Positions 1 through 9,900 of a stretch of 64,000 bases of DNA are shown piece by piece. Where the stretch lies: positions 248,001 to 312,000 of the forward strand of contig NZ_JACJOF010000038.1 of assembly GCF_014695395.1 (NCBI RefSeq), read 5' to 3'. The DNA is from Nodosilinea sp. FACHB-131 (GTDB lineage: Bacteria > Cyanobacteriota > Cyanobacteriia > Phormidesmidales > Phormidesmidaceae). The translations under genes were made by a program, and so were the position numbers. The notes below the pieces were generated by a model. That model was not told where the DNA came from. It made no database searches and was given only the letters and a program-made list of their open reading frames with translations. Each line of letters opens with the position of its first letter. Position 1 is the first letter of the stretch.

Positions 1-445
1 GCCCATCGGCGTCAATGGCGCGAAATAGCTGTTGGGTGCTGCTACGCGACAGCATGCGGTGGTTGGGTAGCGACTTGTCGTAGCTGAGCAGGTCGTAGAG
101 CACCATGCCTGCCTGAACTATGCGGTAGCTGCGCGAGCCGCTGCGATAAATAGGAATCGTCAGCGACAACGGTTTGACCAGGTGAGGGGCATTGCGCAGC
201 AGCACCTCGCGCTCGTGGAGCGACTCGCGCACCAGGTTGAACTCAAAGTATTCTAAATATCGCAGCCCGCCGTGAATAAGGCGGCTCGACCAGCTAGTGG
301 TGCCGCCACCAAAGTCGCCTTTCTCAAGCAGGATGGTACGTAAGCCGCGCAGGGCAGCATCTCGCGTCGTGGCGGCACCGTTGATGCCACCGCCAATCAT
401 GATCAAGTCGAAGGGTTGGCCGGTAAGGGTTTGCAGGTCGCGCAT
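1..445 (-). CDS. glpD: Glycerol-3-phosphate dehydrogenase (FAD), N-terminal part
   Basis: Membrane-associated flavoenzyme that oxidises sn-glycerol 3-phosphate to dihydroxyacetone phosphate and passes electrons to quinone. About 148 N-terminal residues are visible; the rest lies beyond the left edge of the window. The start ATG (443-445) is preceded in frame by a stop and no other ATG. A Rossmann FAD-binding motif GGGINGAAT begins at residue 18, followed by the family segments LLEKGDFGGGTTSWSSRL and HGGLRYLEY, which are diagnostic of GlpD. It is divergent from the copper ATPase 460 bp away. Identification is by family motifs; the only uncertainty is completeness beyond the edge. Confidence 0.9.
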   Translation of the reverse strand, partial: MRDLQTLTGQPFDLIMIGGGINGAATTRDAALRGLRTILLEKGDFGGGTTSWSSRLIHGGLRYLEYFEFNLVRESLHEREVLLRNAPHLVKPLSLTIPIYRSGSRSYRIVQAGMVLYDLLSYDKSLPNHRMLSRSSTQQLFRAIDADG

Positions 446-905
446 GAATTCTGAGGCGTCGGGGTTTGCGATCGCGTATGTAATGTTCTTCTAGCTTGAA
501 CTTTTGGCGGTGAAGTGGTGGAGAAAAGATTGCTGTGTAGGCTAAACGGCTACTCAAGCTGGCTGTCTACATATGTGGCCAGTCTAAGTATCTAGCTAAT
601 CCGCCAGCAACTGCCCAGGGGCATAAGCCTACGCCTAAGGAAAGGTGCAGGGTGAGATCCTATTATCTTTATGAGTATTGCCGGGTACCTGAAGGCGGTA
701 GTTAATAAAGCAGCAGCAGATTGCGAGTCAAAGCGATCGGTCAATTGATTTCTTCAAACCCTTGATGGCAAGGAACTTGCGGGACTCTAGCCTGGCCACA
801 ATTTAGGCAGATGGAGAGCGAAGGTTCGATTTTTCGTCAAGCGGGAAGATACGCAGGAGAGAAGGGGCTTGGTAGGCTAGATCTATTGCCCCTAGCGTTT
901 CACCC
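446..905. other. Intergenic region between divergent glpD and copper ATPase
   Basis: 460 bases without a convincing gene. It should contain promoters for both flanking genes because they are transcribed outward. I see no clear hairpin, repeat or metal-regulator box. Short open frames here lack ribosome sites and family resemblance. Confidence 0.6.
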
Positions 906-3284
906 ATGCAAGTTCTTTCTCCCCAAACCGCTGCTTCAGAAACGAGTTTAGAGCCATCTAGCCGTCAGACTGTGGTGCTCAACGTCAGCGGCATGAAGTG
1001 CGCTGGGTGTGTGCGCGCCGTAGAAAATCGTCTTGCCCAGTTGGATGGGGTGCGATCGGCCACGGTGAACCTGGTGACCGAGGTGGCGGTAGTCGAAACC
1101 GAGGCTGGCGTGGTGAGCGCCGATCAGCTGGCAGACCAAGTGACTCAGGCGGGCTTTGTGGCAACGCCCAGAGCCACCGATGGCGACGGCGACGACCTGA
1201 CGGCCTGGGTAGACGCCAAGCGAGCCGAGCAGCAGCAGCAGGGGCAGCGGTTGGGGGTGGCGATCGCCCTGCTCATCCTTTCCACCATTGGCCACCTCAA
1301 TCACTTCGGCTGGCTGACGATTCCCATTCTTAGCGATCTGTGGTTTCACGCCATTTTGGCGACGGTGACGCTGGCGTTTCCGGCGCGAGAAATTCTGGTA
1401 GATGGTTGGGCCGGTATGCGGCGGCTGGCTCCCAATATGAATACTCTAGTGGCCCTGGGCAGCGGCAGCGCCTACCTGGCTAGCGTGGTGGCGCTGATTT
1501 TCCCCGGCTTGGGTTGGGAGTGCTTTTTTGAAGAGCCAGTGATGCTGCTGGCGTTTATTTTGCTGGGCCGCACCTTGGAGCAGCGAGCTAGATATCGGGC
1601 GGCGGATGCGCTGCGATCGCTGGTTGAACTCCAGCCCGCCGTGGCCCGGCTGATCTCTAACCCCGCCACCGCTGGGGCTGCCCAAACAGGCGTTGAGGTG
1701 CCCGCCCGCTGTGTGCAGGTGGGCGAGTGGGTGCAGGTGCTGCCCGGCGAAAAGATCTCCGCCGACGGCACGGTGGTCTCGGGCCAAACCACTGTGGATG
1801 AGTCGATGCTAACCGGTGAGTCAATGCCGGTGCTGAAGCAGCCCGGTGATGGGGTGACGGCGGGCACGGTGAACCAGAGCGGCGCGATCGCTCTGCAAGT
1901 GACCGGCACCGGCCAAGACACCGTGCTGGCCCAAATGATTCGCTTGGTGGAAACGGCCCAGAGCCGCAAGGCCCCGATCCAGCGGCTGGCCGACCTGATC
2001 TCGGGCTACTTCACCTACGGGGTGATGTCTCTGGCCACGCTTACGTTCCTCTTCTGGTACTTCATTGGACTGCACCACTGGCCCCAGGTGATGCACTCGG
2101 CCCTGGGCATGGCTCACATGGGCCATACCATGACCTACACCTCCTCGACCCTGCTGGTGAGCTTGAAGCTGGCGATCGCGGTCATGGTCGTTGCCTGCCC
2201 CTGTGCCTTGGGCCTGGCCACCCCCACCGCCATTCTGGTCGGCTCTGGGTTGGGGGCCGAGCGCGGCCTGCTGATTCGTGGCGGCGACAGTCTCGAAACC
2301 ATTCATCACCTCGACACGGTCGTGTTCGACAAAACCGGCACCCTCACCGTGGGCCAGCCCCAGGTGACAGCCGTTCACGTTGTTGCAGAAGACCTAAGCG
2401 AAGCCGACGTTATGCAGCTCGCCGCCACGGTCGAAAGCGGCACCCGCCACCCCCTAGCCAAGGCCATACACCAAGCGGCGACAGCGCGAGAACTAGACCT
2501 GCTAACCGCCGATGAGTTTGACACCCAACCCGGCCTCGGCGTAGCCGCTCAAGTCACCTGGCAAGACACCGTGCAACCCTGCGCCCTAGGCAACCAGCAG
2601 TGGATGACCCAGCGAGAGATGGTGCTCGATGCCGCAGTGCAAGATCGAGCTAAGGCGCTGGCGGAAGCGGGACAGACAGTGGTTTACGTGGCGCTGGGAA
2701 ATTCTGTAGTGGGGCTGGTAGCGATCGCAGACCATCTGCGCCCCGATGCTGCCGCCGTGGTTGAAACTCTGCAGAAACAGGGGCTCCAGGTGCGAGTGCT
2801 GACGGGTGATAGAAAGGAGGTAGCGAGGGCGATCGCCGCTCAGCTCAACCTCAAACCCAACCAGGTCACCGCTGAAGTTTCCCCCCAGGGCAAAGTTGAC
2901 GCGATTCGCCAGCTTCAGGACGAGGGCCACACCGTAGCGCTGATGGGCGACGGGATTAATGATGCGCCTGCGATCGCCCAGGCTGATGTCGGCATTAGTC
3001 TCCACTCCGGTACCGACATCGCCATGGAAACCGCCGATGTAATTCTCATGGGCGACCACCTCTCCGGGGTGCTCGAAACCCTCACCCTCAGCCGCGCCAC
3101 TTTTAACAAAATTCGCCAAAACTTGGCCTGGGCTTTTGCCTACAACCTCGTGGTGATTCCCCTCGCTGCTGGGGTGCTGCTGCCCACCGTCGGGGTCAGC
3201 CTCAGCCCCGCCGCAGCAGGTGGCATGATGGCCTTTAGCTCCGTAGCGGTGGTAGTTAACTCATTACTGCTACGTCGAAAATAG
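906..3284 (+). CDS. Copper-transporting P1B-type ATPase (CtaA/PacS/CopA family)
   Basis: ATP-driven Cu(I) translocase of 792 residues. One N-terminal heavy-metal-associated domain carries GMKCAGC (Cys32, Cys35). Core motifs seen in order: TGES in the actuator domain, the membrane ion-binding CPC at 431-433, the phosphorylated Asp475 in DKTGTL, SGTRHP in the nucleotide domain and GDGINDAP near 681. A Met/His-rich stretch at about residues 390-409 lies in the loop between membrane helices before CPC. Cyanobacteria usually have two such pumps, CtaA (uptake towards the cytosol) and PacS (delivery to thylakoids); sequence reading alone does not separate them. No metallochaperone or metalloregulator gene is adjacent. 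Confidence 0.93.
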   Translation: MQVLSPQTAASETSLEPSSRQTVVLNVSGMKCAGCVRAVENRLAQLDGVRSATVNLVTEVAVVETEAGVVSADQLADQVTQAGFVATPRATDGDGDDLTAWVDAKRAEQQQQGQRLGVAIALLILSTIGHLNHFGWLTIPILSDLWFHAILATVTLAFPAREILVDGWAGMRRLAPNMNTLVALGSGSAYLASVVALIFPGLGWECFFEEPVMLLAFILLGRTLEQRARYRAADALRSLVELQPAVARLISNPATAGAAQTGVEVPARCVQVGEWVQVLPGEKISADGTVVSGQTTVDESMLTGESMPVLKQPGDGVTAGTVNQSGAIALQVTGTGQDTVLAQMIRLVETAQSRKAPIQRLADLISGYFTYGVMSLATLTFLFWYFIGLHHWPQVMHSALGMAHMGHTMTYTSSTLLVSLKLAIAVMVVACPCALGLATPTAILVGSGLGAERGLLIRGGDSLETIHHLDTVVFDKTGTLTVGQPQVTAVHVVAEDLSEADVMQLAATVESGTRHPLAKAIHQAATARELDLLTADEFDTQPGLGVAAQVTWQDTVQPCALGNQQWMTQREMVLDAAVQDRAKALAEAGQTVVYVALGNSVVGLVAIADHLRPDAAAVVETLQKQGLQVRVLTGDRKEVARAIAAQLNLKPNQVTAEVSPQGKVDAIRQLQDEGHTVALMGDGINDAPAIAQADVGISLHSGTDIAMETADVILMGDHLSGVLETLTLSRATFNKIRQNLAWAFAYNLVVIPLAAGVLLPTVGVSLSPAAAGGMMAFSSVAVVVNSLLLRRK

Positions 3285-3394
3285 CCGAATGTGCTAACAG
3301 CCGACTATCTGGGTAGATGCCCAGCTATCGCCTGCGATCGCGACCTGAATTAACAGCACTCTTGGCATTGAGGCCATGGCCTAGCGGTTGCCTT

Positions 3395-4258
3395 TCACCG
3401 CAATAGCTGATCGATCATGCGGTTGGCCTGCGACTCGTAGCTGCCGCCAAACAGGGTGAAGTGGTTGAGGATGTGGTACAGGTTGTAGAGCGTTTTGCGG
3501 GTCTTGTAGCCTGCATCGAGCGGGTAGGCAGCGTTATAGGCGTCATAGAACCCGTTGGGAAATCGGCCAAACAGTTCGGTCATAGCGATGTCTACCTCGC
3601 GATCGCCATAATAAGTCGCCGGATCCAAAATCACTGGCTCACCGTTTTTCGTCACCGCCGCATTGCCCGACCACAGATCGCCGTGTACTAGGCTTGGGGC
3701 CGGGTCGTGGCCCGCCAGCAAATCCGGCAGCGCCATCAGCAACTCATGCTGACGCGGAAACCGTCCGCCCCTGCGGCCCGCTAGACGAAACTGGTGGCGC
3801 AGCCGGTGCTCGCGGTAAAACTCTAGCCAGGTAGGCGCCCAGGGGTTGGGCTGGGGGGTGGCCCCAATGGTGTTGCTCTGGTGCCAGCCAAAACCTTTCT
3901 TGCTGGTGACTCGGTGCATCGCTGCCAGCGCCTCGCCCATGCGGCTCCAGGCCCCGCCACCGCCATTGCCCAACTCTAACCACTCCATGGCAATGTAGGC
4001 TGACCCATCCACCGTGCCCCAACAGATTGGCTTGGGCACGCGAATGGTCTGACTGTCGTACATATCCTTTAGGCCCAGGGCCTCGGCCTCAAACATCGCT
4101 ACCTGCGATGCCTGGTTGAGCTTGAGAAAATACGACTGGCTGCTGTCACTCACCTGATAGGCCTGGTTGATACAGCCACCCCCCACCGATCGCCGGTCGG
4201 CAATGGTAAAGGCAGTGCCGGTTTTAGCGCCAATGTGCTGGGCGATCGCAATCCACAT
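3395..4258 (-). CDS. Fructosamine/ketosamine-3-kinase family protein
   Basis: 287-residue aminoglycoside-phosphotransferase-fold kinase of the fructosamine-3-kinase family, which phosphorylates sugar adducts on lysines so that they can decompose (protein deglycation). The catalytic loop HGDLWSGN is present with His192 and Asp194, followed by the metal-binding segment DPATYYGDREVDIAM and the family-typical FGRFPNGFYDAY. Length matches the family. It lies 11 bp downstream of the M16 peptidase stop on the same strand, so the two probably share a transcript. The family call is firm; the true substrate is unknown. Confidence 0.88.
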   Translation of the reverse strand: MWIAIAQHIGAKTGTAFTIADRRSVGGGCINQAYQVSDSSQSYFLKLNQASQVAMFEAEALGLKDMYDSQTIRVPKPICWGTVDGSAYIAMEWLELGNGGGGAWSRMGEALAAMHRVTSKKGFGWHQSNTIGATPQPNPWAPTWLEFYREHRLRHQFRLAGRRGGRFPRQHELLMALPDLLAGHDPAPSLVHGDLWSGNAAVTKNGEPVILDPATYYGDREVDIAMTELFGRFPNGFYDAYNAAYPLDAGYKTRKTLYNLYHILNHFTLFGGSYESQANRMIDQLLR

Positions 4259-4269
4259 AGCCGCCCGTC

Positions 4270-5589
4270 CTAAACCGCTGGCTGTAGGGCAACCACCCCG
4301 TAGGCCTCGTTCGAGAGATGCTGCTGAGCCGACTGCAACACATCCTTGATACCTAACTTTTGAATGTAGGCGGGGTAGTTGAGCCCTTCAGTGATATCAC
4401 CCGTCAAGGTCTGGTAGTAGCCGTAAAGCCCGGCGCGATCGCTCGGCGTTTCGTTGGCAAAGATAAACCGGTTAGCCACCTGAGTTTGCACGCGGCTCAG
4501 TTCTGCGGAACTCACAGGCTCCTCCATCACGGTGGCGATGTGTTGGGCGATCGCCCCCTCCACCTGGTCTAGATTTTCGGCGGGCAACTGGGCCAACACC
4601 ATAAACGCCCCCTGGTGGGCCAAGGTCATGTTGCTACAGCTAACGCTGGTCACCAGCTTGCGCTCTTCCCGCAGGTCGCGCACCAGGCGCGAGGTGAGCC
4701 CCTGCCCCAAAATCGAGGCCAAGATATCGAGGCCGTAGGTGTCCTCTAAGTGAGTCACCCCCGGTACCCGCCAGGCCATGACCAAGCGTGCCTGGGTCAT
4801 AGCCGGATCAGCATGGGTCGCCCGCCGTACGTCCGTAAAGGGAGGCTCCAGGTCGTCGGGCAGCAGCGGCTTGAACCGTTCAATGGAGTTGGTGGTATCT
4901 AGCGGTGTATGGCGCTGGGCCATGGCTTGCTCAAAGCCCTCGGCCACCGTAGCAATCAGGGTTTCTACCGGCAGGTTGCCCACCGCCACCGCCGTCATGC
5001 TCTGGGGCTGATACCAGGTGCTGTGAAACTCGCGCATTTGGGCTGGGGTGAGCCCCTCGACCACGGCAGTTGGCCCCAACACTGGGCGACGGTAGGGCAG
5101 CCGGTCAAACACCAGCTCCATAGTACGGGAATAGGTGCGGCGGCGGGGGTTATCGTCGGCACGGCGAATTTCTTCCAAAATCACCGGACGCTCGCGCTCA
5201 AAGTCATGGTCGCTGAGACGTGGGGCCATCACCATCTGAATCTGCAGCGGGGCCAGGGCGGCGAAGTCTTGGGGCGCTGTGGTGATGTAGTACTTGGTGT
5301 AGTCTTGGCTGGTGGCGGCATTGGTCAACGCCCCGCGCTCTTCCACCTGGCGCTCAAACTCACCGCATTGCAGCTGTTGAGTGCCCTTAAAAATCATGTG
5401 CTCTAAAAAGTGGGCCATGCCGTTGATGGCGTCGCTTTCTACCGCTGAGCCTACCCGCAGCCACAAGCTGAGGTTGACAACCTCCAGGGGCATTTGCTCA
5501 GCAATGACCGTGAGGCCGTTGGGTAGGCGACGAATGGTGGGCGAGACTAGGCGCGAGGGCAAATCTGCGGTTGCTGAGAGCAAAGCCAT
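4270..5589 (-). CDS. M16 family zinc metallopeptidase (processing-peptidase-like)
   Basis: 439-residue M16 (pitrilysin/insulinase clan) protease. The inverted zinc motif HFLEH is at residues 60-64, with the downstream Glu expected in the ERPVILEEIRRADDNP segment, so it looks catalytically competent. The C-terminal half (ARLVMAWRVPG onward) is the structural repeat domain. Cyanobacteria often encode M16 proteins as adjacent active/inactive pairs; here only a single gene is present, followed by the kinase gene. No signal peptide or membrane helix is seen, so it is probably cytosolic. Start chosen at the ATG preceding the conserved N-terminal strand with RLPNGLTV. Confidence 0.9.
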   Translation of the reverse strand: MALLSATADLPSRLVSPTIRRLPNGLTVIAEQMPLEVVNLSLWLRVGSAVESDAINGMAHFLEHMIFKGTQQLQCGEFERQVEERGALTNAATSQDYTKYYITTAPQDFAALAPLQIQMVMAPRLSDHDFERERPVILEEIRRADDNPRRRTYSRTMELVFDRLPYRRPVLGPTAVVEGLTPAQMREFHSTWYQPQSMTAVAVGNLPVETLIATVAEGFEQAMAQRHTPLDTTNSIERFKPLLPDDLEPPFTDVRRATHADPAMTQARLVMAWRVPGVTHLEDTYGLDILASILGQGLTSRLVRDLREERKLVTSVSCSNMTLAHQGAFMVLAQLPAENLDQVEGAIAQHIATVMEEPVSSAELSRVQTQVANRFIFANETPSDRAGLYGYYQTLTGDITEGLNYPAYIQKLGIKDVLQSAQQHLSNEAYGVVALQPAV

Positions 5590-5988
5590 GGAGATTACAA
5601 GCCACCAGAAAAGACACTAAGCTTTGAATATCTTAACGACTCAATCGTCTGCCTGGAAAAAACCTTCCGCCGGGTTTGTCAGGGGGCGTTGGCTCAGCCC
5701 TGACAATGGCAAATCGCAACCTCAGCTTAGGGTAGGTAAAAAATCGCTGATTAGTCCGCGAGGTTAGCGGTTGAAACGTTACTAGAAAAAAACTTTAGAT
5801 GGGCTAAATCAAACCCCTAGGGCCTAGCTCTCGCCGATCGCGCCGCCTGGCCGGGGCAATTACCAGGCTAAAGGAGTTAAATCCTACCCTCCGGCGGGCA
5901 AAATGGTAGAACTTGGGCAAAACTCAATGGCCCATTATTCCGAAAGTATTGTAAATTCCTGGTATGCGGACTGCTCCGGGGAGGTCAC
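5590..5988. other. Intergenic region upstream of lysozyme gene
   Basis: About 400 bases between divergent genes, expected to hold both promoters. A purine-rich GGGGAGG just before the ATG at 5989 is a good ribosome-binding site for the lysozyme gene. No gene, clear terminator or long repeat was recognised. Confidence 0.55.
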
Positions 5989-6699
5989 ATGGGAACCTGG
6001 ATTAAAGAAACAGACATTGCAATTTACCTGATGCAAGGGGGCTACTGGATCTCTCGCATCACCAAATATCCGTCGAGTAAAAACCCTAAGGAGCAGGTAG
6101 TCAACATTGGCAGCGTCAAGTCATGGTTTCAGCGGGATGACTACCCCCGCGCCATGACGGTGTCTATCGGTACCGGAGGGCCTGAGCCGCAGCCCATGCC
6201 GCCCGCGCCACCTCCACCGCCCCCAGGCAACACCATCAACGCCGCAGGGCTAGCGATCGTCAAGGGATTTGAGGGCCTGAGCCTCAGCGCCTACCCCGAC
6301 CCCGGCACCGGCGGTGAGCCCTGGACCATTGGCTATGGCCACACCTCTTCTGCGGGGGCACCGCAGGTTGCCCGCGGGCTCACCATTACCCGAGCCGAGG
6401 CCGAAGAGATTCTCAAGCGCGACCTCAAAAAGTATGAGAAGGCCGTCTCCGACGCCGTGACTCGCACGCTGACCAGCGACCAATTTTCGGCGCTGGTGTC
6501 GTTTACCTTCAACGTCGGTCCCGGCAATTTGCAGTCGTCTACTCTGTTGAAGAAAATCAACGCCGGAGACATGGCCGGGGCGTCGGAGGAGTTTGCCAAG
6601 TGGATCTACGCTGGGGGCAACATCATGCCCGGCCTGGAGCGCCGCCGCAAGGCTGAGCGAGCCCTGTTTCGCAGTGAAAACTGGCAGCAGTTTCTCTAG
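5989..6699 (+). CDS. GH24 (phage-type) lysozyme with extra N-terminal domain
   Basis: 236 residues. The C-terminal part from about residue 83 is a T4/P21-type lysozyme cleaving peptidoglycan glycan chains: catalytic Glu95 in KGFEGL, Asp104 in AYPDPGT and Thr119 in GYGHTS, with correct E-to-D spacing. A proline-rich linker (about residues 66-80) joins it to a 60-residue N-terminal domain that I do not recognise. No signal peptide is evident, so export would need a holin, lysis or another route. No other phage genes surround it, so it is probably a domesticated cell-wall enzyme or a phage-derived singleton. A strong GGGGAGG ribosome site precedes the ATG. Confidence 0.88.
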   Translation: MGTWIKETDIAIYLMQGGYWISRITKYPSSKNPKEQVVNIGSVKSWFQRDDYPRAMTVSIGTGGPEPQPMPPAPPPPPPGNTINAAGLAIVKGFEGLSLSAYPDPGTGGEPWTIGYGHTSSAGAPQVARGLTITRAEAEEILKRDLKKYEKAVSDAVTRTLTSDQFSALVSFTFNVGPGNLQSSTLLKKINAGDMAGASEEFAKWIYAGGNIMPGLERRRKAERALFRSENWQQFL

Positions 6700-6960
6700 C
6701 CTATTGCTGAGCGGTCTGCCCCAGCTTACGGGTAAGGACGACGAAATTGTGGCCTTCGGTGCGATCGCCCCGAGGCTTCTCTATGCTGGCGGTGGCCCAG
6801 CCCTGGTGCCACCAGAGCCACCTGTGGTTAGCTACCCTAGAACCATTAAGACCTATGAACGGTCACCCTGTAAACGGTTGCAGGGTGGGAAGAATGAGCA
6901 TGGGAATGCCTTTGGTTTGCGTAGCCCCCACAGGCTGCTTCGCCCCTAGAAACGTCTTGT

Positions 6961-9900
6961 ATGACCGATGATTGGACTGCTTCGCCTGATCCCGCTCCTG
7001 TAGTGGGTGCCCCCGATGCCCGGTCAGGCCATGGCCAAATCGGCGATTTACAGGCATCGGAGCAGCATTTTGGGGCGGTGATCGAAACTATGGCCTTGGC
7101 GGGGTTGGTGGTCGATGCCAACGGCCATATTTTGCTCTGCAATGATTACCTGCTCAACCTCACCGGCTGGCAACGCCACGAGGTTGTGGGCGGCAGCTGG
7201 CTTGAGCTTTTTATCCCCGCTGGCGATCGCCAAGCCCTGCGTGAGCTGTTTCGAGCCGCCGTGGCCCAAGGTTCGGTTTGTCATGAGACTGAAATTCTCA
7301 CCCGCAGCGGCGATCGCCGCCTGATCGCCTGGAACACCACCGTTTTGACCAGCGCCGATGGCTTGGTGCAGCAGCTCACCTGCATTGGTCAAGATATTAC
7401 CGATCAGCGCCAGGCTGACCCGCGTCTGCAAGACAGCAAAAGTCGCCTACAGCCGGTGTTGGCTAACCTGCCGGGGGTTGTGTTGCGCTACGTGCAGCAC
7501 CCCTCTGGACCCGACGATATCACCTACGTCAGCCCCGGCTGTATGGAGATGTGGGAGCTAGAGCCCGAGCAGCTGCTTGGTCAACCCCAGCGGCTGTGGC
7601 TAACCATTCACCCTGACGATCGCAGCACCGTGCGGGGGCTGCTCCAGCATTCTGGCGCTACCCTCACCCCCTGGTTTTGCGAGTGGCGTCCGCTCACTTC
7701 CTCGGGACGACAGACCTGGCTCCAGGGCATGGGTTGGCCAGAATGTTTGGCCAACGGCGACATTGCTTGGGATATTGTCGTGCTCAATATCAGCGAAAAG
7801 GCGCGGCTTGACGCCGAACGCAAGCAAACTGAGCAGGCGCTCGTCAGCGCTAACCAGCAGATGCAGGCGTTTATCGACAATTCTCCGGCCCTAGTCAGCA
7901 TCTTTGATGCCACTGGGCACTATCGGCGGGTCAATCAGGCTACCGCTGCCCAATTTGGCCTGCAGCCCGAGGATATGGTGGGGCGTTCCTTTGCCGATCT
8001 GCTGCCGCCCTCGATGGTTAGCGTTTTTATGGAGCGGGTGCAGCACCTCGTCGCCACCCAAACCCCCCTAACCGTAGAAGATAAACTACACCTTGGGGAA
8101 GAGCAGCAGGTGTTTAGCTCGGTACTATTCCCCGTGGGTGTGGAGGCTGATGGCACGCCCATTCTTGGGGCCATGGCCACCGACATTACTCCTCTCGCCC
8201 AGGCCCAAGAGGCTCTGCGCCGCCAGGCCGAAGAAGAGCATCTGATTCGCACAATCACCCAACACATTCACCAGTCCTTGGAGGTCGAGCAGATCTTGCA
8301 GACCACTGTCACCGAGGTGCGACAGTTTTTGCAGACCGACCGCGTGCTCATCTACCGCTTCAATTCCGACCTCAGCGGCACTATGACGGTCGAAGCCGTG
8401 CTTCCCCCTTGGAATGCAACGCTAGGGCTCACCGTCGGAGACACTTGCTTTCTGACTAAGCCAGGCTTGGCCCACCGCTACCGCCGAGGCCGCACCCACC
8501 ACATCGACAATGTGGCTGAGGCCAATATTGACCCCTGCTACCGCGCGCTACTGACACGCTTTCAGGTGCAGGCCAATCTAACTGTGCCCATCAACTGTGG
8601 CGGCAACCTGTGGGGGCTGCTGTGCGTCCATCACTGCCGAGGACCGCGCCAGTGGCAGCCTAAAGAGCGTGCTCTACTGGCTCAGCTGGCTGACCAAGTG
8701 GCGATCGCCCTCCAGCAGAGTCAGCTACTGGCTCAGACCAGCACCCTGGCCCAGCAGGAAAAGTTGCTCAACAACATCATCAGCGCCATTAGCGACAGTC
8801 TGGATCTGGAGACGCTGCTTCAGCGGGCGGCGACTGAAATGTTGCACACCTTTGAGGCCAATCGCGGCTTGGTGATTCTCTGTCAAGCGACTGACCAGGT
8901 GTTGGTGCACACCAACACGGCCAGCACGCCGGGTTTTGATAGTTTGCGGGGGCAAGTCATTCCTATTGAGGGCAATCCCCACGCCCAGCGGGTGCTGGCT
9001 GAGGAGCTGCCGGTAGTAGTCGATGATGTCAGGGCGGAACCGACGCTGCTGCCCAACCTGGCCCTGGCTCAAAAGCTAAATATCGGGGCTATTTTAGCCG
9101 TTTCCATTCGCTATCGGGGCGTGGTCAAGGGCATCTTGAGCGTCCATCAAGGCCCTGGCCCCCGTTGCTGGAGCGAGGCCGAAATCAAGCTCATTAAGCG
9201 GTTGGCCGACCACTTGGCGATCGCCATTCACCAGGCCGAGCTCTATGCCCAGGCCCAGGTCGAGCTAGCCGAGCGCAAACGCCTAGAGGCCCAGCTGCGC
9301 TACGATGCCTCCCACGATCGCCTCACCGGGCTGCCCAACCGAACGCTGTTCTTAGAACGGCTGGCCCAGGCGCTCGATCAACTGCACTACCACTGCACCA
9401 GCCACCGTCCTCTAGTGGGCGCTACCTTTGATGACGCGTCTGACGATGCGTCCGGCCCCTGCTGCGATTCCGAGACGGATACTGGTTTCGAGTCGGTTCC
9501 CGTTTCTGAGATGCCGCAGGCTTTGCGCTGCGCGAATCGTCAGTTCGCCCTGCTGTTTCTCGACCTAGACCGCTTCAAAGTGATCAACGACAGCCTGGGT
9601 CACGCCATGGGCGATCAGCTGCTTCAGGTGGTGGCCCAGCGACTGCAAACCTGCCTGCGTCCGGCAGATGTGGCCGCTCGTTTGGGGGGCGACGAATTTG
9701 TAGTGCTGTTGTCCAACCTCAGTGATGCCGCTGTTGCTGTCAGCATGGCTCAGCGCATTCACGCCATTCTCGAAAGCCCGGTGCTGCTCCAGGGGCACGA
9801 GGTCTTCATCCACGCCAGCATTGGCATCGCCCTAAGCGCCACTACCTACACCGACCCCAACCAAATGCTGCGCGATGCCGATATCGCCATGTACAAGGCC

